In this document: positions 26,708 through 36,043 of the stretch, piece by piece | How the letters are laid out: every line of letters begins with the position of its first letter | How positions within the stretch are numbered: position 1 is the stretch's first letter | Source: Pseudomonadota bacterium | Lineage (GTDB): Bacteria; Pseudomonadota; Gammaproteobacteria; Xanthomonadales; SZUA-38 | Assembly: GCA_039033415.1 (NCBI GenBank) | Contig: JBCCCR010000028.1 | Span: 35,554 to 99,553, forward strand | Direction: 5' to 3' | Length of the DNA: 64,000 nucleotides | Made by a program: the position numbers and the translations under genes | The notes under the pieces: generated by a model | Databases searched by the model: none | The model's input: the letters and a program-made list of their open reading frames with translations, nothing else | What the model was told of the DNA's origin: nothing

Positions 26708-28671
26708 GCCGGTTTCCTCATGGTGTAGTTACCCAGCAGCGATTCGGCCAGCACCAGCGCCGCCAGGGCGCAGAGCAGCCAGATCGCCAGCCGGTTGTCG
26801 TTCGGTTCGTCGCTCACCGCGTCGACCGGCTGCGCGCTGCGCAGACTGCGTTGGGTCAACGCATCGCGCCAGCGGCTGATCGTCGCCTCGTCCAGAGCGA
26901 CCAGATCCGATTCCCGCGGGTCGACGTTAACGGCGATGTGTCTGACCGTGCCGTCACTTCCGTGCAAGGCGTAAAAGCCGGTCTGGTCCAGCCGCACGCC
27001 CGACCTGTCCAGGCGCTGACCAAACAGATCCCCGGCTGCGCTCGGCGCGACCAGCTCGTAGCTGACGCCTTCGCGCTCGGGCAACGTGAGCAGCGTGCCA
27101 GCAACCCGTTGCCGCTCCAGCGTCCGGTGACCTGCCAGATAGTCTGCAACAACCCCGACAAACGGCACAAACGACGCCTTGGTCGGCCAGTCGTTGAAGC
27201 GACGATCGAAGCCGCCGTTTACCAGCAGCACGAGCCCGTCGCCCAGGCGATGCTCCAGCACCAGCGGCGGTCCACCCGCCAGCCAGAGTAACGGCTGATC
27301 GTCCTCCAGCGATTCCAGCGGCAGAAGCTGGCTCACCTGGATGTCGCGAAACGACAGCCGGCGATCAATCAGCGGGTGCCCCACGGCCACGCCGGTGACC
27401 GCTTGTGGATTCGCCGGGCCCTGGTCATCCGCAAGGGCCAGGTCGGTATCCGCGAGCTCGTGACCGGTCAGAGGCAGCCGGCGCAGGCCCTGCGACGCAG
27501 CAGCCGCCCCGGCCAACACGCGGCCGCCGCTTCGCACCCACGACTCCAGGGCCCGGCCCAGCCCGCTGGAGACACTGCCGAGATCCTCGATGACCAGCCA
27601 CCGGTGTCTGCTGAGTCGCCGAGCGTCAAACTCAGCTGACGCTACCGGGGTGAGCTCCGCTCGCGTGCTGACAGCTGTGAGCGCTGCGCTCAGGTAGGGA
27701 TTGGCCTCCTCAGCACCTGACGCGGGTCCGGCTGACAGCAGCGGAACCTGTTCCTTTGGCGACCGGTCCACCAGCAGGTGGAACTGGTTGTCCATCGTCG
27801 TTGCGCCGTCGTCCAGGGAGAGTTTGATCAGGTTTTCCTGCGGCAGCAGGTCAAGCTCGGCACGAAGCAGGCCGCTGGTCGGATCTGACGTCACCCGCAG
27901 TGGCGGCTCGTCACCCACCTGAACGAGCACCTCACCGAAGCCGTCTCCCCCCACCAGCTGCGCCGTCAGCACCTCTTCGGAAACGTTGGCAGCGCTGATC
28001 CAGGTATTGTCGGTCGCGCCGACCACCGGGTGCAGCTGAAGCTGATAGGGCGCCCGGGGCACCAGTAGAGAAAACTGTGACGGTAGCGCACTCGCCTGAA
28101 AATCGCTGACCAGATGCACCACCGCGTCCGCCGCGCTTCGGTCCAGAAAGTCGCCGAGCGAGCTGACCACCTCACCAAGATCCAGGCGGCCGGCCCCGGG
28201 CTCAAGTCGGCCAGCAGCGCCGACCAGGGCGCCGCGCGCCTGACCGAGTGGCACAGTCACCTGCAGCCCCCCCTGCGCTGCCAGGAGACCCACCGGCTGG
28301 TCGTCAGGAATGGAGGCCAGCACGCGCTCGATCGTCTCCGAAATCGCGTCGTCTAAAGCCGGTCGCTGCATGGACGCGCTCAGATCCAGCACAACCCAAT
28401 GGATGGTCTCGTCTTCCCCCGCCCCGGCGCCGGCCCTTAGCTGGGGCCGGGCGAAGAGCAAGACCGCCAGCGCCAGCAGCAGAAGGCGCAGGGCCAGCAG
28501 CAGCCAATAGCGAATGCGGCGGTCGACAAACACGCGCTGGGTGGCCGCTTCCAATAGCCGAACCGAGCTGAAGGGCTCGCTGCGCGCACTGTCGGTCCGC
28601 AGGCGATGCAGCCAAAGCGGCAGACCCAGGAGCGCCAAACCCAGCAGAATTCCTGGCGCTCCGAAATTCAT
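26704..28671 (-). CDS. BatA/VWA-type membrane protein
   Basis: The product has 655 residues. The N-terminal BatA domain is clear: helix 1 (GAPGILLGLALLGLPLWLHRL), then SEPFSSVRLLEAA and helix 2 (WLLLALRLLLLALAVLLFARP). A von Willebrand factor A-like domain starts at about residue 90 with the MIDAS-like VVLDLSASM, and a last helix near 630 (WLLCALAALVLAESLL). It is predicted to be anchored in the inner membrane with its domains in the periplasm. It overlaps DUF58 upstream and DUF4175 downstream by 4 bases each, so the three are translationally coupled. Confidence 0.87.
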   Translation of the reverse strand: MNFGAPGILLGLALLGLPLWLHRLRTDSARSEPFSSVRLLEAATQRVFVDRRIRYWLLLALRLLLLALAVLLFARPQLRAGAGAGEDETIHWVVLDLSASMQRPALDDAISETIERVLASIPDDQPVGLLAAQGGLQVTVPLGQARGALVGAAGRLEPGAGRLDLGEVVSSLGDFLDRSAADAVVHLVSDFQASALPSQFSLLVPRAPYQLQLHPVVGATDNTWISAANVSEEVLTAQLVGGDGFGEVLVQVGDEPPLRVTSDPTSGLLRAELDLLPQENLIKLSLDDGATTMDNQFHLLVDRSPKEQVPLLSAGPASGAEEANPYLSAALTAVSTRAELTPVASAEFDARRLSRHRWLVIEDLGSVSSGLGRALESWVRSGGRVLAGAAAASQGLRRLPLTGHELADTDLALADDQGPANPQAVTGVAVGHPLIDRRLSFRDIQVSQLLPLESLEDDQPLLWLAGGPPLVLEHRLGDGLVLLVNGGFDRRFNDWPTKASFVPFVGVVADYLAGHRTLERQRVAGTLLTLPEREGVSYELVAPSAAGDLFGQRLDRSGVRLDQTGFYALHGSDGTVRHIAVNVDPRESDLVALDEATISRWRDALTQRSLRSAQPVDAVSDEPNDNRLAIWLLCALAALVLAESLLGNYTMRKPA

Positions 28672-29558
28672 TGACGATGCTGCCGAAATTGGAGGTAGTT
28701 GCGCAGCGCCGTGCCGAGCGGCTGACGGGTGTCGAGCAGCACGTGCTGGCCACCCGCACGTCCGACTGCCAGCGCGACGTCCTGAACGTGTTGCTCGACG
28801 CGCTGCGGATAGTCGTTGAGCAAAAACTCTCGCGAGACCTCTACCGTTTCGCCCGACTCCATATCTTTGAGGAGTCGCGGACCGCGGTCTTCCGGCTTGA
28901 GCTCTTGACCATCGAGCACCTGGAAGAAAATACAGTCGTGCCCCGCCAGGCTCAGCGGCTGCGCCGCCTCAACCATCTGCTCCGGATCACCGAAAAAATC
29001 GGATATGACTGCCACGAGACCACGGCGGCTCACGCGGCGGGAAAACTCTTCGATCGGCGGCTGATAGCGGGTGCCACGGCCCGGCTCAAGCGCCTCGATC
29101 GTGTGCAGCATGGCGGCGCGCGACCCTGGGCGGGTTGCCGGTGGATGGTAGGCGCGGACGGCCTCGTCAAAGACGAGCAAGCCGGTGGCATCGTGCTGAC
29201 GACCGGCGAGAAAGGTCAGGCATGCGGCCAGCATCTGGGCGTACCGCAGCTTGCTGACCGGCTGCCCAAAACCCATCGAGGCGCTCGCGTCGAGCAGAAT
29301 CATCAGGTGGGCGTTTGTATCCCCCAGGAACTGCTTGATCACCATGCGCTCGGATCGCGCATAGACATTCCAGTCCACGTGTCGCGGGTCGTCCCCGTCG
29401 CGATAGGGCCGATACTCGGCGAACTCCTGGCTGAAGCCGAACAGGGGCGACCGGTGCAGCCCCAGCAGCAGCCCCTGCACCACGCTGCGCGCGATCAGCT
29501 CCATATTGTTCAGACCATCGAGGTCTTCGGGCTGGAGCAGGTGGCTGGCCGGGCGCAA
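28668..29558 (-). CDS. DUF58 domain protein
   Basis: This 296-residue cytoplasmic protein is of the DUF58 family that always accompanies MoxR ATPases. The core YRPYRDGDDPRHVDWNVYAR-type segment (read around residues 50-70) and the VWA-like LMILLDASASMGFG follow in order. The start is a TTG at 29558 with GAGGA upstream; a downstream ATG (MELIARS) is possible. It lies 10 bases after the MoxR gene. Members are thought to act with MoxR in assembling or remodelling partner complexes; the partner here is unknown but BatA is the obvious candidate. Confidence 0.88.
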   Translation of the reverse strand: MRPASHLLQPEDLDGLNNMELIARSVVQGLLLGLHRSPLFGFSQEFAEYRPYRDGDDPRHVDWNVYARSERMVIKQFLGDTNAHLMILLDASASMGFGQPVSKLRYAQMLAACLTFLAGRQHDATGLLVFDEAVRAYHPPATRPGSRAAMLHTIEALEPGRGTRYQPPIEEFSRRVSRRGLVAVISDFFGDPEQMVEAAQPLSLAGHDCIFFQVLDGQELKPEDRGPRLLKDMESGETVEVSREFLLNDYPQRVEQHVQDVALAVGRAGGQHVLLDTRQPLGTALRNYLQFRQHRQ

Positions 29559-29568
29559 CGAGCCGTCC

Positions 29569-30591
29569 TCAGCTGGCCTGCTGCAGCGCGGGCTGCGCGA
29601 CCAGATCGGTCAGCACGTCATCCACGGTCAGGCCGTCTGCCTCGGCAAAATAATTGAGCAGTACCCGGTGCCGCAGCACCGGTGCCGCCAGCGCCAGGAT
29701 GTCTTCAGCGATCACGTGGTAGCGGCCGGCGAGCAAAGCCCGGGCCTTCGCGGCAAGCACCAGAAACAGGCTGGCGCGGACGCTGGCGCCATAGTTTACG
29801 TACTTGCGCACCTTATCGGTGGCGGCGGCATCGCTGGGCCGGGTGGCGCGGACGACGTCGACAGCCAGCTGCCCCATGGCCTCGGACACCGGCACCTGAC
29901 GGACCAGCCACTGGAAGCCGACAATTTCCTCGGCGCTGGTGCAGGCGGTCACTTCGGGCATCTCCACGCGCTCGGTGAAGCGCCGCACCACCGCCAGCTC
30001 ATCAGCCGCCGGCAGGTAGTCGAGCAGTACGTTGAAGAGAAACCGGTCGAGCTGCGCTTCGGGCAGCGGATAGGTGCCCTCAAGCTCGATGGGGTTTTGC
30101 GTGGCCAGAACAAAAAAGGGCTTGCCCAGCTCGTGGGTTGTGCCTCGCACGGTCACGCGCGCCTCCTGCATCGCCTCCAGGAGCGCCGCCTGGGTTTTGG
30201 GCGGAGTGCGGTTGATCTCGTCGGCCAGCAGAACATTGGTAAACACCGGGCCAGGCACAAAGCGCCATTGCCGCCGGCCGCTCGCCTCGTCCTCGTCGAC
30301 GATATCGGTCCCGGTGACGTCCGTCGGCATCAGGTCGGGCGTGAACTGGATACGCTTAAAATCCAGCCCCAGCGCGGTTGCCATGGTGCGAACCAACAGC
30401 GTTTTGGCGGTGCCGGGCAGACCGGTGATGAGGCAATGCCCCCCGACCAGCAGCGTGATCAGCAGACTTTCGACCACCTCTTCCTGACCGACGATGACCT
30501 TTCCCACCTGGGTACGGATCTCGCCCATGGCGGCGCGGAACCGCTCCACCTGCTTGGCAACGTCCGGACTAAGCTCGGTTTCCATGTTCAT
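29569..30591 (-). CDS. MoxR-family AAA+ ATPase
   Basis: The product is a 340-residue chaperone-like ATPase. Walker A GLPGTAKT lies at residues 57-64, Walker B VLLADEINR at about 127-135, and the sensor region ATQNPIELEGTYPLPEAQLDRFLF is as in MoxR proteins. It would use ATP to remodel or activate the VWA proteins encoded next to it. The ATG at 30591 follows an AAGGG; a second ATG two codons later is also possible. It lies 21 bases after the TPR metallopeptidase gene and is part of the long minus-strand operon. Confidence 0.93.
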   Translation of the reverse strand: MNMETELSPDVAKQVERFRAAMGEIRTQVGKVIVGQEEVVESLLITLLVGGHCLITGLPGTAKTLLVRTMATALGLDFKRIQFTPDLMPTDVTGTDIVDEDEASGRRQWRFVPGPVFTNVLLADEINRTPPKTQAALLEAMQEARVTVRGTTHELGKPFFVLATQNPIELEGTYPLPEAQLDRFLFNVLLDYLPAADELAVVRRFTERVEMPEVTACTSAEEIVGFQWLVRQVPVSEAMGQLAVDVVRATRPSDAAATDKVRKYVNYGASVRASLFLVLAAKARALLAGRYHVIAEDILALAAPVLRHRVLLNYFAEADGLTVDDVLTDLVAQPALQQAS

Positions 30592-30612
30592 TACCCTTCG
30601 TAAAAAATTCTC

Positions 30613-32886
30613 TCAGGACTCAATAAGGCTCATCAGGAGCCTTTGAGCTTCGCGAAAATTGGGCGCCAGTTCCAGTGCTGACAGTACCTCCAGGCGCGCC
30701 TCGTCCGTGCGGCCGGCGGAATTCAGCGACCGCGCGAGCTTGAGGTGTGCGTCCGCGCGATCATGAGGGTTCAGCGCCAGGGCCGCTCGATACTCGCGCA
30801 CCGCCGCGTCGGCATTGCCGAGCTCCAGCCACAGCCCGCCGAGGCGGCTATGTCGCTCCCAGTCCAGCGGCGCAACCCAGTTGGATTCGTCCAGCACGTC
30901 TGCAGCCGCCGCCACGTTGCCCTGGTCTTTGAGCAGCTCAGCCAAGCGGTCCAGGGCTGCCGGCACGCGACCACCGGCGTCAAAGAACGCCTGCAGCGCG
31001 CTCTGCTCAGCCGCCGGCTCCTCAAGCTCGCGCCGCGCGCGGGCCAGCATCAGGTACGGGCTGTCGGCATCAACATAGGCTGGCAGCAGCGTCGCCGCCC
31101 GCTGAGCGGGTTCGACCACGTCGGCCCACCGCTGTTCCCGGGCGGCACCGACGGCGTCTCCGCGTTGCTGCTCAAACTCCGTCAGGGCGGCAAAAGTCTC
31201 GCTGAACTCGCTGTCGATAAAGGCGGCAAACCGTTCGTCGAACTGCTCCAGCGTGATCCCGAGCGCCGTTTCCACGGCCTTGCGGGTAGGCGCACCGGCT
31301 TTGTACTGAGCCAGGATCTCAACCAGCGGCGCAAAGCCGAACTCTTGTTCGATAAAGTCGCAGGTCAGGCCGGCCTGCATGTAGGACACGATGACCTGCT
31401 GCGGGTACGAAGGCCGAATGAAGCTGGCATCGAGTCGCGCCAGCGGCAGCAGCTTGCCTTCCGCCATGGCGTTGAGGGCCACCAGCGGAATTTGCCGTCC
31501 CGGGACCGGCCCGGTGCGCCATTCTTCAAAGACGGAGATACCTTCACTGAACCAGCGCGTCACCCGATGATCCGTCGCGCGCAGGGTGAAAATATGGGCG
31601 ATCTCGTGCCACAGGGTCGTGCCCCAGTGGAAATCATCCGGCGACCGGGCGGCCGGCGAGTCCATGGCCACCACGTAGCCAAAGGTGGCGCCCAGGATAC
31701 CGACACCAGGCAGGCCGACGGTGCGCACCGCAAAGTCTTCGTGGTCGGGATACATCTCCACGACCACGGGCTGACTGGGCGTGTACTGGTAACGCTCGCT
31801 GAACAGCGCGACGCTGCGCCGCGTGAGGTCGGCAACGTAGGGCGTGAGGACGGCCGCCTCTTCGCTATGGAGGCGCAGCTTCATGCCCTTCTCCCCCATC
31901 GTCAGGGTGCGAATCTCGAAGCCTTCCAGCGTGTCGAGCAGTCGCAGCGTGTTGACCGTCTTAGCGTTGTAGGGGTCGCCGGTATAGGCGGCCTCGATCT
32001 GGCGCCGAGCCTCGACCGGCCGATCCAGTCGCAGCAGGTTGGTCCCGAGTTCGAGGCGGGCGGACCAGAGATCGGGCTGCACGGCGAGCGCCGCCTCATA
32101 CCACTGCCCCGCCTGCTCGTAGCGCCGGGTGATAACCATAAAGTAAGCCGGCACGGCCCAGGCGTCACCAAAGAATTCGTTCAGCGCCAGCGCCTCGTCC
32201 ACCCAGGGTTGAACCGGCTCATCGCCGAGCGCAGCGTGCGCCGCGCGAAGCGCAAGCAGCTCAAGCCGTGGCCACGTGCTCGATCGCAGCATGCCGTCAG
32301 CCCGGTCGAGAAGGGTCTGCGCATCGTCGAGGTGCCCTTCCTCAAGCGCCAGCCACGCCTTCATCAGGCTGGCCCGGATGGCGGCACCGGTCGGGATATT
32401 GGCGTCGGTTAGCAGCGGCTCCAGCGCTTCACTGGCGGCACCGCTGAAGCCGCCAGCCATCACGCTGGCCAGCCCGAGCTTGGCATAGACATAATTGGGA
32501 TCCAGCGTCAGGGCTTCGTCGAACAATGCCTGAGCCTCTGCTGCCTGGTGAGTCACCGCAAACAGCCATCCCCAGCGGGTACGCAGCGGTGCCGATTCCG
32601 GATTCTCCTGCACCGCCTGTCGAAACCAGCGATTGGCCGCTTTGATCTCACCTAGCGCCCAGGCGAGCTCCGCGCGGAGGGCGGTCGCTGGCGCTTTGCC
32701 CAGGAGCTGCCGATAACAGGCCCGAGCGCGCTGCAGCTGACCCTCCCAAAGCTGCTGGTCACAGGCGACCAGGCCGGGATCGTCGATCTCGCCATAGTGG
32801 ATTCCTCGTTGCGTGGCGCTGGCTGCACCAGCGAGCAGGAGCAACGGCACAGCAACCCAGGCGGCGTGTCGGGTAAGCCGGCTCAC
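30613..32886 (-). CDS. Exported TPR protein with an M1/MA-type metallopeptidase domain
   Basis: This 757-residue protein starts with GTG overlapping the upstream stop (GTGA). It has a signal sequence (AWVAVPLLLLAGAASA), N-terminal TPR repeats to about residue 320, a gluzincin domain with HEIAH at 427-431 and the third ligand in FSEGIS near 448, then more TPR repeats to the end. It is a predicted periplasmic zinc peptidase, with TPR arms for protein contacts. Its place between a VWA/C13-like pair and MoxR suggests it processes or positions components of the same complex (inference). The zinc motif is intact. Confidence 0.82.
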   Translation of the reverse strand: MSRLTRHAAWVAVPLLLLAGAASATQRGIHYGEIDDPGLVACDQQLWEGQLQRARACYRQLLGKAPATALRAELAWALGEIKAANRWFRQAVQENPESAPLRTRWGWLFAVTHQAAEAQALFDEALTLDPNYVYAKLGLASVMAGGFSGAASEALEPLLTDANIPTGAAIRASLMKAWLALEEGHLDDAQTLLDRADGMLRSSTWPRLELLALRAAHAALGDEPVQPWVDEALALNEFFGDAWAVPAYFMVITRRYEQAGQWYEAALAVQPDLWSARLELGTNLLRLDRPVEARRQIEAAYTGDPYNAKTVNTLRLLDTLEGFEIRTLTMGEKGMKLRLHSEEAAVLTPYVADLTRRSVALFSERYQYTPSQPVVVEMYPDHEDFAVRTVGLPGVGILGATFGYVVAMDSPAARSPDDFHWGTTLWHEIAHIFTLRATDHRVTRWFSEGISVFEEWRTGPVPGRQIPLVALNAMAEGKLLPLARLDASFIRPSYPQQVIVSYMQAGLTCDFIEQEFGFAPLVEILAQYKAGAPTRKAVETALGITLEQFDERFAAFIDSEFSETFAALTEFEQQRGDAVGAAREQRWADVVEPAQRAATLLPAYVDADSPYLMLARARRELEEPAAEQSALQAFFDAGGRVPAALDRLAELLKDQGNVAAAADVLDESNWVAPLDWERHSRLGGLWLELGNADAAVREYRAALALNPHDRADAHLKLARSLNSAGRTDEARLEVLSALELAPNFREAQRLLMSLIES

Positions 32887-33800
32887 GGACCCTCTCCTGA
32901 TCCTGCCGACGAGTCGCCGCCCGCAGCCTCGATCTTCTCCGACACCATCGACAACGAAATCAGCAGGGACTGAAGCTCCTGCAGGTATTCCGCCTGATCC
33001 ATCTGAGAGCGGCGGGCGCGCAGCGCGCTGATCTGATCGTTCAGCACCTCACGGCGGGCCAGCAGCTCCGGCGCCACCGCGTCACTTGCCGCATCGTCCA
33101 GGCGCGCCAGCATGAGCGATGAGGGGTTGTCACCGAGCTGGCGAGGATGCTCGGTTGCCAGCAGCCCTTCGCTATCGAAGTAGTCGGCCACCGCCCGCTC
33201 GGCAAAAGCAAACGCCTCGGCGGCGTTGATCCGACGATCTTTATCCAGGTCAGCGGCCGGAGAGCGGAGCGCGCTGGCGAAATGACTCGAGAAGCGCGTG
33301 GCCTGCAGCTCGCGTCCGTTTTTTGTTGCGGTGATGACCACGCGACCCGGTTTGCCGGCGAGCCGCTCCAGCAGCGCGCCGCTGGCGCTTGTCGTATTGA
33401 CCAGCACCTGGCGCTGCGCCGGCAGCGCTTCCAGGGCCGCAGCCAGATCGGTGCCGGTCAAGTCCGGCCCCGCCACGTTGAAACGATAGTCATCGGATGC
33501 CATAGACCCGTGACCGATGAGTACCACGATCGCCTGGTCGTCCTCATTCATGCTGCCGGCCCAGCGGTCCAGCTCTGCGAGGATGGTCTCTCGGGTTGCG
33601 CCCTGGCCCGTGAGCAGGCTTGCACTGCCCTGCATCGATTGGTGAATCCGCTCGGCGTCCGCGGCAAAGCGGCGATCGTAATCGGCGTCGCCACCCAGGC
33701 CCGCCGCCGTCAGGCTATAGACCTCTGCCCGGGCGGTCGGCGTTCCGAACCCGAGCCAGCAAAGGGTCGCCACTACCCAGAGCGTTAAAGACAATCGCAT
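32883..33800 (-). CDS. Exported caspase/legumain-fold protein with Ser in place of catalytic Cys
   Basis: The product is a 305-residue exported protein. The start at 33800 was chosen over one at 33884 because it gives a signal peptide (MRLSLTLWVVATLCWLGFGT) and a one-base overlap with the upstream stop (TGATG). The core resembles C13/C14 peptidases: a strand leading to IVVLIGHGS (His at about 97) and later LVNTTSASG (135-141), which takes the place of the DSCHSG-like catalytic loop. The cysteine is replaced by serine (about 138), so it is unlikely to be a normal cysteine protease. A DLDKDRRINAAEAF segment (184-197) looks like the calcium-type loop of that family. A coiled coil ends it. A pseudoenzyme or scaffold is likely. 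Confidence 0.72.
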   Translation of the reverse strand: MRLSLTLWVVATLCWLGFGTPTARAEVYSLTAAGLGGDADYDRRFAADAERIHQSMQGSASLLTGQGATRETILAELDRWAGSMNEDDQAIVVLIGHGSMASDDYRFNVAGPDLTGTDLAAALEALPAQRQVLVNTTSASGALLERLAGKPGRVVITATKNGRELQATRFSSHFASALRSPAADLDKDRRINAAEAFAFAERAVADYFDSEGLLATEHPRQLGDNPSSLMLARLDDAASDAVAPELLARREVLNDQISALRARRSQMDQAEYLQELQSLLISLSMVSEKIEAAGGDSSAGSGEGP

Positions 33801-36043
33801 CAGATCACCGACCAGCGGCGCCGCAGCAACCACTCGGCCGCTTTCACGAGCACCAGCAACAGCAGGAGCAGCGGCGCGTCCCAAACCGGCAGCACCTCCG
33901 TCGCCGTAATGCCAGCGCTGGTGGTGCTGATCACATCACTGAGCCGGTCGGCTCCGTCGGTGGTGAAATAGCGGCCGCCGGTGGCGACGCTGATGGCCTC
34001 AAGCCCGGTTCGATTTTGCGCGAGCGTGACGCGCTCCTGGCGCTGACTCGCGTGAAAAAACGCGGCGCGAGCGGGCACCGCTTTTGGCGGTTCCATCGCT
34101 GCCGTCACGCCGCCAGTCGCCGGCTCGGCTATCGCCTCGATAAAATGGGGGCCGTCCCCGCTCATCGGCACGGAGCCGCGGTAGACACCGGGCTCGCCGG
34201 GCAGCGGCGTGAGTGACACCCGACTGACCGTAGAGCCGGAAATCTGGGCCACCAGCGGCGCTCCAGAGCGCGGTTCAAAGGCGTTGTCCCGCAGCTCAGC
34301 CCGCAGGGAAAGTTCACCGCCTTCGCTGCTGACATCGAGCTCGAACTGTTCGCGCGCCTCGCTGGTCAACGCCCGGAGCGTTTGCCGCCAGAAGGTCTCG
34401 TGTCGCTGGTCTTCCAGCGGCAGGCTCATTTGCCAGCGCCAGGTCCCGCCGGTCGCCAGGATCAGCGCGCGCCCGCGCCCGTAAGGCTGCTCCACCAGCA
34501 GCGGCTGCGGAGCGCCGTCCACGACCACGTCGAGCAACGTGCTGGCCGCCGGCTTCAGCGCTCCGAGCAGCTGATAGTCAGCCAGCGCCGGCAGCGAATC
34601 CCAAAGCTCGTCGTCCGTGGCGGGATCGTCGTCCCAGCGCAGCAGCGCGCTGCTTCTTCCAGCGGGCGTCCGGACCACGGGCCAACGCTGCCGGGAAAAG
34701 CTCTCCCGTTCGGCTGCCGGTAGCGCTGCCGGCAGCACGCCGGCGAGCGAGGAGTTGCCCCAACCGCCCTGGCCCAGACCGCTGCGGCCGCCCAGCAACA
34801 GCAGACCGCCACCTCGCTGGGCCACAAAATCCCGAATCAGCCCGAGCTGCTGCTCGTCGAACGACGCTGCCTCGATGCTGCCGATCACGATCCCGTCATA
34901 GGCGAACAGCGTTTCGGCGTCAGCGGGGAAACCGCCCTCGAGCTCCTCAGCGCTGGCGATCCCCTGGCGGTAGTATTTGTTGGGGCTGACCCGGAGCAGC
35001 GACACCAGCTCAAGCCCGGGGTCAGCGCTGACCGCGCGGCGAAGAAATTTATACTCCCACCGCGGCTCACCCTCGATGTAGAGAACGCGCCGGGTTTGCT
35101 CGGCGACCTCCAGCATTCTGGTCAGCGTGTTGTTGGCGAGATTAGAATCGTTTGGCCCGGGCTCCAGCGAAAAGGTCAGCGCGTGATGCCCTAGCTCACC
35201 CAGCGGCAAATCCATCCAGACGGTGGTTCGGTCACCCTCGCCGAGCGCCACCTCCCGGACTGCCAGCAGCTCCTGATCCCGGCTGACCTTGATGCGGGCC
35301 TCCGCCGGTCCCGCGTGGACAATGGTCAGCTGCGCGCGGAGCCGACTGCCGGGCGCCAGCCGCCGAGGCAGCTTGACCGCCCCGATACCGAGATCCTCCG
35401 GGATTCGCTCGCGTCCCAGACCCACCGTGTGCACCGGGATTTCCCAGCGTGACAGCTGGCCCAGCGTGCGGTCCCTCGGCGCCGTATCGATACCATCGCT
35501 CAGCACCAACACCGCGCCCAGCGGGTTCTGCGCGCTGCGCTGCAGCACCTGGTCCAGTGACCGAGACAGCGCGCTCGCGTCGTCTCGCCCAGCGAGTTCC
35601 GTCAGGTCGTCGATCGGTGTCGCGCGGTCGCTGAACCGGAATAGCTCCACATCGAAGTCCTCGGCAAGTTCCGCAAAAGCGTCCCCGCCGAGCAATTCAC
35701 GGACCGCATCCAGCCGGCTGCGCCCCGCGTGCTGATAGCTCATGCTGGCTGAGTCATCGACCAAGACCGCCAGCGTGTTGCTGCCGGGTAACACCCGGTC
35801 GACGGATAGCGAGGGACGCCAGAGGAGGGTCACAACGCCAGCCAGCAGCATCAGCTGAAGGACTCCGATACCAAGCCGTTGCGCCGGACTCAGGTTGTGG
35901 CCACGCCGGACCAAACCCGCAACCAGTAGCGCGCCGCCGACGCCGATCAGCGCTAGCGCCAGCCACAGCGGCCAGCCTGAGGCGAAAAAGAGTGTTCCGT
36001 CGCGCCAGGTCTCAGCCGGGTATTTGAGCCAGAAATCGATCAA
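33800..36043 (-). CDS. VWA-type membrane protein with a glutamine amidotransferase-like domain
   Basis: This 747-residue membrane protein starts with TTG overlapping the DUF4159 stop (TTGA). Two helices come first (about 22-45 and 58-75), then a VWA domain with LAVLVDDSASMSYQ at about 90-105. A class I glutamine amidotransferase-like fold follows (YDGIVIGSIEAASFDEQQLGLI and GGGLLLLGGRSGLGQGGW, read around 355-395); the nucleophile Cys and catalytic dyad are not seen, so it is probably inactive. A last helix (LLLLLLVLVKAAEWLL) ends the protein. This is the partner class that occurs with DUF4159 and MoxR. Confidence 0.82.
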   Translation of the reverse strand: MIDFWLKYPAETWRDGTLFFASGWPLWLALALIGVGGALLVAGLVRRGHNLSPAQRLGIGVLQLMLLAGVVTLLWRPSLSVDRVLPGSNTLAVLVDDSASMSYQHAGRSRLDAVRELLGGDAFAELAEDFDVELFRFSDRATPIDDLTELAGRDDASALSRSLDQVLQRSAQNPLGAVLVLSDGIDTAPRDRTLGQLSRWEIPVHTVGLGRERIPEDLGIGAVKLPRRLAPGSRLRAQLTIVHAGPAEARIKVSRDQELLAVREVALGEGDRTTVWMDLPLGELGHHALTFSLEPGPNDSNLANNTLTRMLEVAEQTRRVLYIEGEPRWEYKFLRRAVSADPGLELVSLLRVSPNKYYRQGIASAEELEGGFPADAETLFAYDGIVIGSIEAASFDEQQLGLIRDFVAQRGGGLLLLGGRSGLGQGGWGNSSLAGVLPAALPAAERESFSRQRWPVVRTPAGRSSALLRWDDDPATDDELWDSLPALADYQLLGALKPAASTLLDVVVDGAPQPLLVEQPYGRGRALILATGGTWRWQMSLPLEDQRHETFWRQTLRALTSEAREQFELDVSSEGGELSLRAELRDNAFEPRSGAPLVAQISGSTVSRVSLTPLPGEPGVYRGSVPMSGDGPHFIEAIAEPATGGVTAAMEPPKAVPARAAFFHASQRQERVTLAQNRTGLEAISVATGGRYFTTDGADRLSDVISTTSAGITATEVLPVWDAPLLLLLLVLVKAAEWLLRRRWSVI

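Noticed and set aside
30745..32412. 555-residue plus-strand open frame opposite the TPR metallopeptidase
   Set aside because: Antisense shadow of a gene with an intact zinc site and TPR repeats.
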